Assembly: GCF_002140915.1 (NCBI RefSeq)
Contig: NZ_NGKU01000001.1
Coordinates: forward strand, 1,628,814-1,681,261
DNA: 52,448 nucleotides
Direction of reading: 5' to 3'
Source: Candidatus Enterococcus testudinis
GTDB lineage: Bacteria > Bacillota > Bacilli > Lactobacillales > Enterococcaceae
Positions 9,236-22,988 of this stretch are shown one piece after another (the stretch's first letter is position 1; each line of letters opens with the position of its first letter). The position numbers and the translations under genes are program-made. Under the pieces are notes generated by a model, which was given only the letters and a program-made list of their open reading frames with translations, had not been told where the DNA came from and did no database searches.

Positions 9236-9322
9236 CTGTCTCTTATACACATCTAGATGTGTATAAGAGACAGTTTCATGTGTATCCTCCATTCGTTTCA
9301 TACCTGTCTCTTATACACATCT
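9236..9322. other. Sequencing-adapter and chimeric-junction artefact (Nextera mate-pair)
   Basis: Positions 9236-9273 are a perfect 38-bp palindrome made of the 19-base transposase mosaic end CTGTCTCTTATACACATCT and its reverse complement. This is the published Nextera mate-pair junction adapter. It is followed at 9274-9303 by an exact 30-bp copy of 9126-9155, then by another 19-base mosaic end at 9304-9322. A short reading frame crossing it ends in the peptide DVYKRQ, a well-known translation of this adapter. No genomic function should be assigned, and the bases on the two sides may not be neighbours in the real chromosome. Confidence 0.98.
9274..9303. repeat. 30-bp artefactual copy of 9126-9155
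   Basis: It is an exact direct repeat of the start region of the 8499-9131 gene, enclosed by adapter sequence on both sides. This is expected from a mate-pair fragment that was not trimmed before assembly or gap filling. Confidence 0.95.
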
Positions 9323-9450
9323 AGATAATTATAGTAAATGTGTCTCGTTTTTCTAGAATATTGCCATTCTTCCTGCTCAAGATATATATCCATTTGAGCT
9401 TTCCGTCTATTCATAAGGAATCCTTTAAAATGCATAATATCTTGCACACA

Positions 9451-9485
9451 AAAAAACCAGTGCCATTTTCTCATCGCACTGGTTT
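9451..9485 (-). terminator. Rho-independent terminator after carbonic anhydrase
   Basis: A 10-bp AAACCAGTGC/GCACTGGTTT stem (9454-9463 with 9476-9485) has a 12-nt loop and is followed on the minus strand by a run of T. It lies 40 bp past the carbonic anhydrase stop. The stretch between here and the artefact at 9322 shows no supported gene. Confidence 0.85.
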
Positions 9486-9525
9486 CTCGTATCCATTTAG
9501 TTTTAAAAGGACCCATTTTTGAATC

Positions 9526-10215
9526 TCAATAGAAATAAATCGGCCGTTCTTTACGGTCTTGTAAAGGTCGATTGTTGTTTTCCAAAACTTCCTCGCGGAA
9601 TTCTTGGATGAATTTGCGACTCATTTCGCCGACCCAATCAAAAACGAACCAATTGATTGGTCCTTTGGTGGGTGGCGTCGTTAGTGAGCCCACGTAGTGA
9701 AAATGGTGGGTTCGTTCTGGCAAGAACATACTTGGATCAAACCATTGCACATGGTTTTCAAAGTCCCAAATGCTGTCGTCTTGGGCATTACAGATCCAAT
9801 TCAGTTTATCTGTCAAGCGGAACAAGATACCGACAACCAAGTTCTGGCCTTCTTCGTTCATATGCACCAAGTGAAATTCCAGCTCTTGCTGTTCGTCATC
9901 GATGATATGTTCTGAGGGCATGTGAAAATGGATATCAGTCAAATGATAATCTACCCCTTGAAAGGTCACATAACTTTCTTTATCAAAGGGAACAAAGTGG
10001 ATCGTATTTTTAAATTCTTTTTCTGTAAATTGCTCGCGTCTATAATGAAATGCCAAATCTTGATCGATTGGTTCTTCTGTTTCGTCATGGACCAACGCAA
10101 TTGGTGATTGCAGCGGGAATTGAGCCCCTTCCGCGTACCAATCGCACAGTGTATGCCAATGCTCGGGTCCATTATCGCCTGAATAACTCCAGGGAACATC
10201 CATATTTCTTTTCAA
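9526..10215 (-). CDS. cah: Alpha-class carbonic anhydrase
   Basis: This enzyme interconverts carbon dioxide and bicarbonate. Its 229 residues carry the alpha-class zinc ligands H96 and H98 (HFH) and H115 in EFHLVHMN, the supporting E102-H103, E113, and the LTTPPT substrate-pocket motif near residue 175. Unlike most bacterial alpha-class enzymes it has no signal peptide, so it is probably cytoplasmic. The start is a TTG at 10215, 8 nt after AGGAGG; the ATG four codons on is too far from that site. It lies just downstream of the pyr operon, separated by a likely terminator, and could supply bicarbonate to carbamoyl-phosphate synthase. The family is certain; the location is inferred. Confidence 0.93.
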   Translation of the reverse strand: MKRNMDVPWSYSGDNGPEHWHTLCDWYAEGAQFPLQSPIALVHDETEEPIDQDLAFHYRREQFTEKEFKNTIHFVPFDKESYVTFQGVDYHLTDIHFHMPSEHIIDDEQQELEFHLVHMNEEGQNLVVGILFRLTDKLNWICNAQDDSIWDFENHVQWFDPSMFLPERTHHFHYVGSLTTPPTKGPINWFVFDWVGEMSRKFIQEFREEVLENNNRPLQDRKERPIYFY

Positions 10216-10303
10216 ACAAACAGCCTCCTATGTCAAGCGAATCGTGATTGTAAAGTTTACGCTAAGAAAACTTTCTCCCCATGCTATCAGAAATCAGACA
10301 AAA

Positions 10304-10350
10304 TGAAAACGAATATGCTTACACATGTCTGTAAACCATTCGTTTCGTTT
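10304..10350 (-). terminator. Probable terminator of the pyr operon
   Basis: AAACGAAT (10307-10314) pairs with ATTCGTTT (10338-10345), with an inner TTACA/TGTAA pairing. A T-rich tract follows on the minus strand. It lies immediately downstream of the pyrE stop. Confidence 0.5.
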
Positions 10351-10354
10351 TGCT

Positions 10355-10989
10355 TTATTCTGCTAACCACGTTGCTGGCGATTGGCGCCATTCTTTCAAG
10401 ACTTCGACATCTGATTGTTGGATCGTTCCATTCTCCAGTGCAACTTCGATCAAGGTTGAATAATTGGTCAATGTCACATAAGGCAAATCAGCGGCCGCGA
10501 AATTTGCGGCAACTTGCGGCAATTCATAGGTGAAAATCGCAGCGACCCCTAGGACATCTGCGCCTTCACGTGCAGCCGCAGCACAGGCTTCCAGCACACT
10601 GCCGCCTGTTGATAGAAGATCTTCGATCACGACCATTTTTTGACCGGCTGTGATCCGCCCTTCGATTTGATTGCCTTTGCCGTGGGCTTTGGCTTGACTG
10701 CGGATATAGACCATTGGCAAGTCCAGCAATTCAGCGACCCATGCTGCATGGGGAATGCCGGCAGTCGCAGTCCCTGCGATCACTGCCACATCTGGAAAAT
10801 CGCTTTTGATTTTTTCAGCTAATCCTTGGGCAATTGCTTGTCTGACGCGCGGATAACTCATAGTGATACGATTGTCGCAATAAATGGGGCTCTTGATACC
10901 GCTAGCCCAAGTGAAAGGCTCGTTTGGTCGTAAAAAGATTGCCTCAATGGCTAATAAATCTTTGGCGATTTGTTTGGCTTGTGTATGCA

Positions 10990-10990
<1 letters not shown>
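10355..10990 (-). CDS. pyrE: Orotate phosphoribosyltransferase
   Basis: This 211-residue enzyme joins orotate to PRPP to give orotidine monophosphate, step five of UMP synthesis. The PRPP-binding loop is visible as [12 protein letters not shown], and the N-terminal [12 protein letters not shown] stretch is typical. The start is the ATG at 10990 in a TAATG overlap with the pyrF stop, with GGAGG upstream; a longer in-frame extension into pyrF is rejected. It is the last gene of the pyr operon, so its level depends on PyrR attenuation at the front and on translational coupling to pyrF. Confidence 0.96.
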
Positions 10991-13408
<2,418 letters not shown>

Positions 13409-13426
13409 TTGCCAAACCCCTATCTG

Positions 13427-16400
13427 TTATATTGCTTTTGTTGAAAAACTCCGTGATTCCATCACTTTCAAGATGGCATCGGCAGTATCCAGTGACGTAA
13501 ACAATGGGACGCCATGTTCCACCGCTTCTCGTCGAATAATGAAGCCATCTTCTGTCGTATTTTGCCGATCCTTATCCATGGTGTTGACCACAACTTGGGT
13601 CGTACCGTTTCTGATCAAATCTACAACATGCTCAGCTGCATCTGTATCAGAGATTTTGGCCACTCTAGTTACAGGCAAGCCCTGTGCTTCAAAGTAGTCA
13701 GCGGTCCCGCTGGTTGCTAGCAGTGTAAAGCCGACTTCAAAGAATCTAGCAGCCAATGCAGCGGCTTCTTCCTTGCTTTCATCCGAGACAGTAAACAGTG
13801 CTCTGCCAAATTCTGGGATATGCAGACCCGCTGCTTCAAAGGCTTTATAAAGTGCTTTTGCCAAATTCTTGTCTGAGCCCATCACTTCTCCTGTTGATTT
13901 CATTTCAGGGCCTAAGTAGGTATCGACTTTTAAAAGTTTTGTAAAAGAGAAGACCGGTGCTTTGATATGGACTTCATTTGGTGTCGGATATAACCCATCA
14001 TGATAGCCAAGATCTGTGATTTTCTCGCCAAGAATCGCCTTTGTCGCAATTTGGGCCATTGGGATCTCTGTGACTTTGCTTAAGAATGGCACCGTCCGAC
14101 TTGCCCGTGGGTTGACTTCGATGACATAGACTTTGTTCTCATGGATCACAAACTGGATGTTCATCACGCCGACACAGTTCAGACCGATCGCTAACCGTTT
14201 GGTGTAATCTTCGATCGTTGCAATGATCTCATCTGATAGATTTTGCGGTGGATAGACGGCCATGGAGTCTCCTGAATGGACCCCGGCCCGTTCGATATGT
14301 TCCATAATTCCTGGAATCAAGACAGTTTCACCGTCACAAATGGCATCCACTTCACATTCTTTTCCTACCAAGTAACGGTCGACAAGTACTGGGTGTTCTG
14401 GAGATGCTTTGACAGCATGTCGCATATAGTCTTGCAAATCTGCTTGGTTTTCTACGATTTCCATTGCGCGGCCGCCAAGGACATAGCTTGGGCGCACCAA
14501 TACTGGATACCCAATCGTTTCCGCAATGGCGATTGCTTCTTGTTCATTCGTTGCTGTATCCCCCGGCGGTTGCGGAATCGACAGTGCCTGTAATGCCTGT
14601 TCAAACAAATCTCGATTTTCCGCACGATCCAGATCCTCGATGCTAGTCCCTAAAATCTTGACCCCATGTTTGGCTAGTGGTTCAGCTAAGTTAATGGCTG
14701 TTTGTCCGCCAAATTGAACGATGACCCCTATTGGCTGTTCTAAGTCGATCACATTCATGACATCTTCTAGTGTTAAGGGTTCAAAATACAACTTATCTGA
14801 GATTGAAAAGTCCGTCGAGACGGTTTCAGGATTGCTGTTCATGATGATTGCTTCATAACCAGCCGCTTGGATGGCTTTCACTGAGTGGACAGTCGCATAG
14901 TCAAACTCCACCCCTTGACCGATCCTGATTGGGCCTGAACCTAACACCAATACCGATTCTTTTTCACTGCGATGGCTTTCATTTTCAAATTCATAAGTAC
15001 TATAAAAGTATGGTGTTGCTGACTCGAATTCAGCCGCACACGTATCGACCATTTTATAGACTGGATTGATTTTGGCTTCCTGACGGGTGGTTCTGATTGA
15101 ATCTTCTGTTGTCTGCCATAACCCGGCAATCGTTCGATCGGTGAAGCCGTTTTGCTTCGCTGTCTTCAATAAAGTCAGATCATCAGGTGAGGCACTCAGT
15201 GCTTGTTCGATTTCAAAGATATGCAGCAGCTTGTCTAAGAAGAAGAGATCGATTTTCGTCATTTCATGTAAGTCCTCGATCGTATAGCCGCGACGAATGG
15301 CTTCCATGACATAGAAGAGGCGATCATCTTGGGCTTTGATCACTTTTTCGATCAAATCATTGTCAGACAGCTCCGCCAATTCTTTGATTTCAATATGATT
15401 GGTGCCGATTTCTAATGAACGGACCGCTTTTAATAAGGATTCTTCGATATTGCGGCCAATGGCCATGACTTCGCCTGTGGCTTTCATTTGTGTGCCTAAG
15501 CGCCGGTCACCAGTTTCAAACTTATCAAAAGGCCAACGAGGAATTTTGGCAACAACATAGTCTAATGCTGGTTCGAATTCCGCATAGGTGGTTTCTGTGA
15601 CTGGATTTTTCATCTCGTCTAAGGTCAAACCAACCGCGATTTTCGCTGCCAGTTTGGCGATTGGATAGCCCGTTGCTTTACTTGCCAATGCAGAGGAACG
15701 TGAAACCCTTGGGTTGACTTCGATCACATAGTAGTTGAAGCTATGAGGATCTAATGCCAATTGAACATTACAGCCGCCTTCGATTTTCAATGCCCGAATG
15801 ATTTTCAATGAGGCATCCCGTAGCATTTGGTACTCATGGTCAGACAAGGTTTGACTTGGTGCGAAAACGATTGAATCGCCAGTATGGATCCCGACTGGAT
15901 CAAAGTTTTCCATGTTGCAGACCACAATTGCATTGTCTGCGGAATCTCGCATCACTTCGTATTCGATTTCTTTAAAACCGGCAATACTGCGCTCGATCAG
16001 ACATTGGGTCACTGGCGATAATTTCAAACCGTTCTCAGCGATTTGTCTTAATTCCTCTTCGTTATTACACATACCGCCACCAGTACCACCTAAAGTGAAG
16101 GCTGGTCGCACGATGATCGGGAACCCGATTTTCTTGGCAAAGGTCACCGCTGCTTCGACTGTTGATACGATCTCTGACTCAGGGATTGGCTGTGCCAATT
16201 CTTCCATCAGCTGCTTGAACAAATCACGGTCTTCCGCTTGGTCGATCGCTGATAACTTGGTTCCTAAAAGCTCAATCTTCAATTCATCAAGAATACCTGA
16301 ATTGGCTAATTCCATGGCCATATTCAATCCGGTTTGTCCGCCAAGTGTTGGCAAGATTGCATCTGGTTGTTCTTTGCGCAAGATTCTTGACACGAATTCA

Positions 16401-16612
16401 AATGTGATTGGCTCAATATAGACCTTATCGGCAATTTCTTTGTCCGTCATGATCGTTGCTGGATTGGAATTGACTAAGACAACTTCATAGCCTTCTTCTC
16501 TCAATGCTAAGCAGGCTTGCGTGCCAGCATAATCAAATTCTGCAGCTTGTCCGATGATAATGGGACCAGAGCCGATAACCATGATTTTTTTGATATCTGT
16601 ACGTTTTGGCAT
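13427..16612 (-). CDS. carB: Carbamoyl-phosphate synthase large subunit
   Basis: This 1061-residue synthetase uses ammonia from CarA, bicarbonate and two ATP to make carbamoyl phosphate. Two homologous ATP-grasp halves are clear: [12 protein letters not shown] at the N-terminus and [12 protein letters not shown] at about residue 555. The C-terminal MGS-like allosteric domain begins near 925 ([14 protein letters not shown]). Lying inside the pyr operon, it should be controlled by UMP through PyrR. Length is normal for the family. It starts one base after the carA stop. Confidence 0.98.
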   Translation of the reverse strand: MPKRTDIKKIMVIGSGPIIIGQAAEFDYAGTQACLALREEGYEVVLVNSNPATIMTDKEIADKVYIEPITFEFVSRILRKEQPDAILPTLGGQTGLNMAMELANSGILDELKIELLGTKLSAIDQAEDRDLFKQLMEELAQPIPESEIVSTVEAAVTFAKKIGFPIIVRPAFTLGGTGGGMCNNEEELRQIAENGLKLSPVTQCLIERSIAGFKEIEYEVMRDSADNAIVVCNMENFDPVGIHTGDSIVFAPSQTLSDHEYQMLRDASLKIIRALKIEGGCNVQLALDPHSFNYYVIEVNPRVSRSSALASKATGYPIAKLAAKIAVGLTLDEMKNPVTETTYAEFEPALDYVVAKIPRWPFDKFETGDRRLGTQMKATGEVMAIGRNIEESLLKAVRSLEIGTNHIEIKELAELSDNDLIEKVIKAQDDRLFYVMEAIRRGYTIEDLHEMTKIDLFFLDKLLHIFEIEQALSASPDDLTLLKTAKQNGFTDRTIAGLWQTTEDSIRTTRQEAKINPVYKMVDTCAAEFESATPYFYSTYEFENESHRSEKESVLVLGSGPIRIGQGVEFDYATVHSVKAIQAAGYEAIIMNSNPETVSTDFSISDKLYFEPLTLEDVMNVIDLEQPIGVIVQFGGQTAINLAEPLAKHGVKILGTSIEDLDRAENRDLFEQALQALSIPQPPGDTATNEQEAIAIAETIGYPVLVRPSYVLGGRAMEIVENQADLQDYMRHAVKASPEHPVLVDRYLVGKECEVDAICDGETVLIPGIMEHIERAGVHSGDSMAVYPPQNLSDEIIATIEDYTKRLAIGLNCVGVMNIQFVIHENKVYVIEVNPRASRTVPFLSKVTEIPMAQIATKAILGEKITDLGYHDGLYPTPNEVHIKAPVFSFTKLLKVDTYLGPEMKSTGEVMGSDKNLAKALYKAFEAAGLHIPEFGRALFTVSDESKEEAAALAARFFEVGFTLLATSGTADYFEAQGLPVTRVAKISDTDAAEHVVDLIRNGTTQVVVNTMDKDRQNTTEDGFIIRREAVEHGVPLFTSLDTADAILKVMESRSFSTKAI

Positions 16613-16613
16613 A

Positions 16614-17693
16614 TTAGTTCTGCTCCTTCCAAGCGTCGATCATTTCTAAAAATTCATCAAATAAATGAACAGCATCGTGGGGGCCTGGTGCCGCATCGGG
16701 GTGATACTGGACACTAAATGCCGGATAGCGGCGATGACGGACCCCTTCGATCGTACCATCGTTGACTTCCACATGCGTGATCATTAATTTTTCGGTATCA
16801 ATCGATGCTTCTGCAACTGCAAAGCCGTGATTCTGTGAGGTAAAATCGATACGGCCTGTGGCGATTTCTCGCACTGGATGATTCAATCCTCGGTGACCAA
16901 ATTTCATTTTGTAAGTATCCGCACCGTTTGCTAAGGCAAACAGTTGATGCCCTAAGCAAATACCGAATATTGGCACTTTTCCTTGGATCCCTTGGATCAT
17001 CGTGATTGCCTCCGGCAGACTCTTTGGATCACCTGGTCCATTGGTCAACATCACACCATCTGGTGCAAGATCCAAGATCTCTTGGGCAGTTGTATTGTAT
17101 GGCAAGATCGTCAAGTTGCAATTTCTTCTTGATAACTCTCGCAAGATACTGTGTTTCAAACCATAATCGATAACTACGATATTTTTGCCAGTACCGGGAC
17201 TAGGATAGGGTTTTGATGTCGAGACTTGTGCCACTTGGTTGGTAGGCAAAACCGCCGCTTTCAGCTGGTCATAGGCATGTTCGAAAAGATCACCGGCATC
17301 GACGATACTGGCTTTCATCGTGCCGTGTTGCCGAATTTTCCGGGTCAAGGCACGGGTATCGATTCCTGAAATACCGGGAATGTTTTTGCGGGTCAAAAAT
17401 TCATCTAATGTCAGTTGTTTGCGCCAATTGCTGGCCCGTCGTGCATGTTCTTTTACAACGACCCCTTTACAAGTGGGTGCAATCGATTCATAATCATCAC
17501 GATTGACCCCGTAGTTACCTACCATTGGATAAGTAAAGGTAATGATCTGTCCATTAAAACTCTGGTCTGTGATCGTTTCTTGATAACCTGTCATACTTGT
17601 TGTAAAGACGATTTCTCCATATACGTTGATGTTGGCGCCAAACCCCTCGCCTTCAAAATATGTGCCGTCTTCTAAAATCAACCATCGTTTCAT
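16614..17693 (-). CDS. carA: Carbamoyl-phosphate synthase small (glutaminase) subunit
   Basis: This 359-residue subunit hydrolyses glutamine and channels ammonia to CarB. The class I amidotransferase nucleophile elbow is GICLGHQL, with its catalytic Cys at about residue 240, and the [11 protein letters not shown] segment supplies the His. The ATG at 17693 follows AAGGTGGG by a normal spacing; the four-codon longer frame overlapping pyrC is rejected. It begins 1 bp after the pyrC stop. Confidence 0.97.
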   Translation of the reverse strand: MKRWLILEDGTYFEGEGFGANINVYGEIVFTTSMTGYQETITDQSFNGQIITFTYPMVGNYGVNRDDYESIAPTCKGVVVKEHARRASNWRKQLTLDEFLTRKNIPGISGIDTRALTRKIRQHGTMKASIVDAGDLFEHAYDQLKAAVLPTNQVAQVSTSKPYPSPGTGKNIVVIDYGLKHSILRELSRRNCNLTILPYNTTAQEILDLAPDGVMLTNGPGDPKSLPEAITMIQGIQGKVPIFGICLGHQLFALANGADTYKMKFGHRGLNHPVREIATGRIDFTSQNHGFAVAEASIDTEKLMITHVEVNDGTIEGVRHRRYPAFSVQYHPDAAPGPHDAVHLFDEFLEMIDAWKEQN

Positions 17694-17694
17694 T

Positions 17695-18978
17695 TTATCG
17701 CCCACCTTTTTGCCAAACTATCGTACCGTTTACGAATGTATAACTTGTATCACCATATAATGACCACCCGCCAAACGGTGTATTCACACCTTTAGACAGG
17801 AAGTTTTTAGGATCGACTGCATAGGCAGTGTCCAAATCAAAGATTGCCAGATCCGCCGGCGCACCAACAATCAACCGACCAGCATCTAGTCCAAAGACAT
17901 CTGCTGGTTTAGCAGTCATCCAGTCAACCAATTGCTGCAAGGTAAAGCGCTCGGTTTTGACAAAATGCGTGTATAGCAGTTGGAAGGCATATTCTGAACC
18001 AACAATACCGAATGGTGCTTTTAAAAAACTTTGACTTTTTTCTTCCAAACCATGAGGCGCATGGTCTGTTGCGATACAATCGATTGTGCCATCTAAAAGA
18101 CCTTCAATCAATGCTTGCCGATCTTCCTTGCCTCGCAACGGCGGATTCATTTTCCAGAAACCTTCATCGGCGGGAATATCTTCATCTACCAATAATAAGT
18201 GATGCGGGGCTACTTCAGCTGTCACATGGATACCAGCTTTTTTGGCATCGCGGATCACCCGCACACTTTCTTTCGTGGAGACATGACAGACATGGTAATG
18301 GGCGCCAGTTGCTTCTGCCAGTAAGACATCTCTGGCGATCTGTGACGCTTCTGTGATACTTAAAATCCCGGGTAAGCCGAGTTCTTCTGCTCGTTGCCCT
18401 GCGTGCATCACCCCGCCAAACAACAAGGAGTCATCTTCGGTGTGAGCAACTAATGCCAGACCGTTCTCTGCAGCAGCTTGCATCGCTAGATACATGGTCC
18501 CGGCGGTCTGAACACCGACGCCATCATTGGTCAAGGCAAAGGCCCCTGCTTCTTTCATTGCAGCTGCGTCTGTCAAAACTTCACTGCGCAAATTTTCAGT
18601 GATTGGTGCGTATTGCAAGACATTGACCACTGCATCTGTTTGAATTTTCTGATAAACTTGCTTTAGTTTTTCTGGGGTATCCGGTACTGGATCGAGATTC
18701 GGCATGGCACATACCGTTGTGAAGCCGCCTCTCGCCGCTGCATGGCTACCGGTTTCAATCGTTTCTTTATATTCAAATCCTGGTTCTCTGAAGTGAACAT
18801 GAACATCCACCAATCCTGGCGTGATCAATTGTCCTTGGGCATCGATCACTTGGTCGAATGCGATATCCGAAAAGTCGCTGCCGATCCCTTTGATCTTTTC
18901 GTCTTCAATCCAGATTGCTGCTGGGATACATTGATTCCCTTTCTTGATGATCTGGCCATTCTTAATCAGTGTTTTCAT
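17695..18978 (-). CDS. pyrC: Dihydroorotase
   Basis: This 427-residue zinc amidohydrolase cyclises carbamoyl aspartate to dihydroorotate. The metal-binding HVHFREPG motif is at about residues 59-66, followed by [15 protein letters not shown]. Further ligands are visible in [10 protein letters not shown] and in CIATDHAPH. It is the long (type I) form typical of Firmicutes. GAGGAGG precedes the ATG. It follows pyrB after 38 bp. Confidence 0.97.
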   Translation of the reverse strand: MKTLIKNGQIIKKGNQCIPAAIWIEDEKIKGIGSDFSDIAFDQVIDAQGQLITPGLVDVHVHFREPGFEYKETIETGSHAAARGGFTTVCAMPNLDPVPDTPEKLKQVYQKIQTDAVVNVLQYAPITENLRSEVLTDAAAMKEAGAFALTNDGVGVQTAGTMYLAMQAAAENGLALVAHTEDDSLLFGGVMHAGQRAEELGLPGILSITEASQIARDVLLAEATGAHYHVCHVSTKESVRVIRDAKKAGIHVTAEVAPHHLLLVDEDIPADEGFWKMNPPLRGKEDRQALIEGLLDGTIDCIATDHAPHGLEEKSQSFLKAPFGIVGSEYAFQLLYTHFVKTERFTLQQLVDWMTAKPADVFGLDAGRLIVGAPADLAIFDLDTAYAVDPKNFLSKGVNTPFGGWSLYGDTSYTFVNGTIVWQKGGR

Positions 18979-19016
18979 GTTTCCTTCCTCCTCTGATCAT
19001 TGTTCGATTCTTATTT

Positions 19017-19943
19017 TTAGGCTTTGCCATTGAGTACAGCTTCTAAAATCGCCATCCGCATATACACACCATTTGCCATTTGTGTGACGATACGCGAGCG
19101 CAAACTTTCCACAAGGGCGTCGGCTAACTCCACATCACGGTTGACCGGCGCCGGATGCATAATGATCGCCCCTTCTTTCATTTTGGCTGCCCGTTCGACC
19201 GTCAATCCATGTTGTTGCAAGTAAGCTTCTTGAGAAAAACTTTCTTTGCCGTCATGCCGTTCATGCTGCACCCGCAGCATCATCATGACATCGACTGTAC
19301 TGATCAAATCATCTAAAGGCAACCAATGTCCATACACTTCAAACTCTTCGTCATACCATTCTTTTGGTCCTGAGAAGTAAACTTGGGCGCCTAAACGATT
19401 CAACAGTTGCATATTCGACTTGGCCACCCGCGAATGGGTGATATCCCCAACGATTGCTACTTTTAAATCTGTGAACTGGCCAAATTCTTCATAAATCGTC
19501 ATTAAGTCAAGCAAACATTGGCTCGGATGCTGCCCACTGCCGTCACCGCCATTGATGATACTGCATTGGATCGTCTTGCTTTGGATCAATTCGTCATAGA
19601 AATGCTCTGCGCCATGACGAATGACCGCAACGTCCACACCAATTGCAGACATCGTCAAGACCGTGTCGTAGAGGGTTTCTCCTTTTTGGACGGAGCTGGT
19701 GGAATCATCAAATTCGATGACTTCGATACCCATCTTCTTTTCGGCAACATCAAAACTCTTATGGGTACGGGTACTGTTCTCAAAGAACAGATTGGTTGCA
19801 AAATACTGTGATTTCTGAGGCGTCCACTTGGCCCCTTTTTTAAAGGCTTGGCCCCTTCTGATGAGTCCCATGACCTCACGATCAGATAATGCTTCTACGG
19901 TCAATAGATGTTTTAAACTGATTTGTTCGGATTGGATAATCAT
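19017..19943 (-). CDS. pyrB: Aspartate carbamoyltransferase catalytic chain
   Basis: This 308-residue enzyme condenses carbamoyl phosphate with aspartate, the committed step of pyrimidine synthesis. The carbamoyl-phosphate motif is [12 protein letters not shown], and HPSQCLLD and the C-terminal [10 protein letters not shown] motif are present. No regulatory pyrI chain is seen, as expected for Firmicutes. The start is the ATG at 19943, 9 nt after GAGGAGG; a six-codon longer frame is rejected, and an overlapping out-of-frame ATG is ignored. The 56-bp gap to uraA contains no attenuator, unlike Bacillus subtilis. Confidence 0.97.
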   Translation of the reverse strand: MIIQSEQISLKHLLTVEALSDREVMGLIRRGQAFKKGAKWTPQKSQYFATNLFFENSTRTHKSFDVAEKKMGIEVIEFDDSTSSVQKGETLYDTVLTMSAIGVDVAVIRHGAEHFYDELIQSKTIQCSIINGGDGSGQHPSQCLLDLMTIYEEFGQFTDLKVAIVGDITHSRVAKSNMQLLNRLGAQVYFSGPKEWYDEEFEVYGHWLPLDDLISTVDVMMMLRVQHERHDGKESFSQEAYLQQHGLTVERAAKMKEGAIIMHPAPVNRDVELADALVESLRSRIVTQMANGVYMRMAILEAVLNGKA

Positions 19944-19999
19944 GCATGTAATCCTCCTCATATACGGTATACGGATGATGATTGACTGTTGTCTTTCGT

Positions 20000-21292
20000 T
20001 TATGCTTCTTCGCTGCGAGATGTTTCCGGCAATACTAAGTTCAAAAAGATGCCTAAGACGGTGGCAAGTGCCATTGCTGATAATGTGAATGTGCCAACAG
20101 TGAAGACGAGGCCGCCGATCCCAACGACTAGAATAACTGAGGCAATGATCAAGTTCTTTTTGCGGTCAAAATCGATTTTGTTGTCGATCAAGATTTTCAA
20201 GCCGCTAGCGGCGATCACTCCGAAAAGTAAGAAGCTGATGCCTGAAATAACTGGTCCAGGGATACTTAAGATCAACGCACTCAGTTTGCCTACAAAGCCT
20301 AAAACAATAGCTAAGACTGCTGCCCCACCGATAACAAAGACACTGTGGACCCGGGTGATAGCCAACACACCGATGTTTTCGCCGTAACTTGTGACAGGTG
20401 GTCCGCCAACGAAACCAGCGACGATTTGCGCGAAACCGTCCCCCATCAAAGTCCGGTTCAAACCAGGTTCTTCGAAGAAATTGCGTTTGGTCAATTTGTT
20501 CAGTACCATCAAGTGGCCGATATGTTCAGTCATGGTCACAAATGCAATCGGCGCCATAGTGGTAATGGCGTTCAAATGCAGTGTCGGTGTGTAGTTGACA
20601 AAGGGAATCTCGAAACTTGGTAGCGAGAACCACGCCGCATCAATGATGGGTTGGACATCGACGATACCAGCTACTAAAGCAATCAAGTATCCGCCAACGA
20701 TTCCCAGCAATATCGGAATCAAACCTAAGAACCCTCTCAAGAACATGTTGAAAAAAATCGTTAAGCCTAATGTCGCTAAGGCGACCAAGATGTATTTGAA
20801 GTCATAAACGCTGTCGTTGTACATCGCATTTTGCGCAGCATTGGCTGCTAAGCCTAAGCCAATGACCATGATCACAGGGCCGACAATGATCGGTGGTAGA
20901 ATCTTGTCTAACCAAGCCGATCCTGCACGTTTGATGATCATCGATACGATGACATAGACAAGACCTGTTGTGATTGCACCTTGGGCGATGGCTGGATAAC
21001 CATCCGATTTCATCAACATTTGCATCGCAGCGATGAAGGCAAAGCTGCTGCCAAGATAGGCTGGGATCTTGCCTTTGGTCGTCATCAAGTAGACCAATGT
21101 CCCCAGCCCTGAACTGACCAAGGCAATACTTGGGTTGATCCCTACTAAGATTGGCACCAAAACGGTTGCCCCAAACATCGTGAATAAATGTTGCAAGCTA
21201 AGGCCTAGCCAAGGCAATGCTTTCGGTCGATCTTTAATGTCTAAAACTGCATCCGGGTTACGAAATTCCTGCTTCTCCATGTCCTGTGTCAC
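20000..21292 (-). CDS. uraA: Uracil permease
   Basis: This 430-residue NCS2-family transporter imports uracil, probably with protons (also called PyrP). Many hydrophobic segments are present, with the characteristic [17 protein letters not shown] start and the [20 protein letters not shown] region around the substrate site. The start could be GTG at 21292 (AGGAAG 5 nt upstream) or ATG four codons later; the GTG is preferred. It lies 8 bp after pyrR and is under the same leader. Confidence 0.95.
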   Translation of the reverse strand: MTQDMEKQEFRNPDAVLDIKDRPKALPWLGLSLQHLFTMFGATVLVPILVGINPSIALVSSGLGTLVYLMTTKGKIPAYLGSSFAFIAAMQMLMKSDGYPAIAQGAITTGLVYVIVSMIIKRAGSAWLDKILPPIIVGPVIMVIGLGLAANAAQNAMYNDSVYDFKYILVALATLGLTIFFNMFLRGFLGLIPILLGIVGGYLIALVAGIVDVQPIIDAAWFSLPSFEIPFVNYTPTLHLNAITTMAPIAFVTMTEHIGHLMVLNKLTKRNFFEEPGLNRTLMGDGFAQIVAGFVGGPPVTSYGENIGVLAITRVHSVFVIGGAAVLAIVLGFVGKLSALILSIPGPVISGISFLLFGVIAASGLKILIDNKIDFDRKKNLIIASVILVVGIGGLVFTVGTFTLSAMALATVLGIFLNLVLPETSRSEEA

Positions 21293-21300
21293 GCTTCTTC

Positions 21301-21954
<654 letters not shown>

Positions 21955-21996
21955 CTAGCAAGGGTTCGATCTCCAACGCGGGAGTCGTCTGCTTAC

Positions 21997-22035
21997 TCAA
22001 TCCTTCTTAGCCTCACGGGACTACATTTAAAGGAG
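21997..22035 (-). promoter_or_regulatory. PyrR-binding loop in the pyr leader
   Basis: On the minus strand the RNA reads CTCCTTT, a bulged segment with GTCCCGTGAGGCTAAG, then GAAGGA, closing a stem by TCCTT/AAGGA pairing. This closely matches the conserved PyrR anti-antiterminator consensus. It sits about 100 nt upstream of the terminator, and a CCAAACC/GGTTTGG pairing at about 21912-21940 may be part of the competing antiterminator. UMP-bound PyrR would stabilise it and lower transcription. Confidence 0.88.
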
Positions 22036-22054
22036 CTATTTAGTTGTTAGGAAT

Positions 22055-22083
22055 ACTATACATTTCTTTAAAAGAAAAATCAA
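22055..22083 (-). promoter_or_regulatory. Promoter of the pyr operon
   Basis: The -35 box TTGATT (22078-22083) and -10 box TATAGT (22055-22060) are separated by exactly 17 bp on the minus strand. The -35 box overlaps the stop of the pseudouridine synthase gene. Transcription would begin near 22048, just before the PyrR-binding loop. Confidence 0.75.
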
Positions 22084-22988
22084 TCATTTTTTCGTAATTT
22101 TTTTAACGTCTCTTCAAACAGCGCTGGCAATGGTGCTTCAAAGACCAAATTCTCACCGGTGGTTGGATGGGTAAAGCCCAATAATTTGGCATGGAGGAAC
22201 TGTCCATTGCCTTTCAGCGTTTTTTTCGGTCCATAGACCGGATCGCCAGCTAAAGGAAACCCGATGTATTGCATATGCACTCTGATTTGATGGGTTCTGC
22301 CTGTTTCTAGCTGCAATTCAACCAGCGTGAATTGATCAAAACGCTCCAACACAGTGAAATGAGTGACCGCAGGTTTGCCGTCTTCAATCACCGCTTGCAT
22401 CTTCCGATTGACTTTTGACCGGCCGATCGGTGCAGTGATCGTGCCCTTTTCATGGCTGATATTTCCGTGGACCAATGCCACATACTTACGTAACGAGGTT
22501 TTGTCTTTCAATTGTTTCGCCAAAGACTCATGGGCATGATCATTTTTGGCAACCATCAAGAGTCCAGAGGTATCTTTATCGATTCGATGAACGATCCCTG
22601 GACGCACGACATCATTGATCGTGGACAAGTCATCCAAATGATACAACAATGCATTGACCAGCGTATGGTTCGGATGTCCTGCTGATGGATGGACCACCAT
22701 GCCTTGGGGTTTATTGATGACTGCCAGATCGCTGTCTTGATATACGATCGTCAAAGGAATATTTTCCGCCTCCAACGTCAATGTTTCAGGTTCTGGAATT
22801 TGGATCACAAAATGGTCTCCTGATTTGACTTTGTAATTGGCTCGCACTGCTTCACCATCAAGCGTCACCGCATCTTCTTTGAGCCATTGCTGGATCTGTG
22901 AACGTGTGAAATCAGCCAAACGAGCGGCCAACACTTTATCGACCCGGCCTTTTTCTTCTTTAATGATTACTTCAAGCTGTTTATTCAT
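22080..22988 (-). CDS. rluD: RluD-family 23S rRNA pseudouridine synthase
   Basis: This 302-residue RNA-modifying enzyme has an N-terminal S4 RNA-binding domain (about 12-75, RVDKVLAARL) and a catalytic domain with the RIDKDTSGLLM motif, whose Asp is the nucleophile. The C-terminal RTHQIRVHM motif is also present. Family and length match RluD (YlyB in Bacillus), which modifies helix 69 of 23S rRNA; the exact target is inferred. The ATG at 22988 follows AAGGAG; a ten-codon longer frame lies in lspA and is rejected. It overlaps the lspA stop by 8 bp. Confidence 0.93.
   Translation of the reverse strand: MNKQLEVIIKEEKGRVDKVLAARLADFTRSQIQQWLKEDAVTLDGEAVRANYKVKSGDHFVIQIPEPETLTLEAENIPLTIVYQDSDLAVINKPQGMVVHPSAGHPNHTLVNALLYHLDDLSTINDVVRPGIVHRIDKDTSGLLMVAKNDHAHESLAKQLKDKTSLRKYVALVHGNISHEKGTITAPIGRSKVNRKMQAVIEDGKPAVTHFTVLERFDQFTLVELQLETGRTHQIRVHMQYIGFPLAGDPVYGPKKTLKGNGQFLHAKLLGFTHPTTGENLVFEAPLPALFEETLKKLRKND

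Noticed and set aside
9236-9273. Palindrome taken as a Tn5/IS50-type insertion end
   Set aside because: The two ends face each other with no element between, no 9-bp target duplication, and match the laboratory mosaic end exactly, so it is a library artefact.
9298-9516. Open frame of 72 codons ending in DVYKRQ
   Set aside because: It crosses the adapter sequence and the carbonic anhydrase terminator; the C-terminal peptide is translated adapter.
15912-16421. 169-codon plus-strand frame inside carB
   Set aside because: It is an antisense shadow of a highly conserved gene with no recognisable domain or ribosome site.
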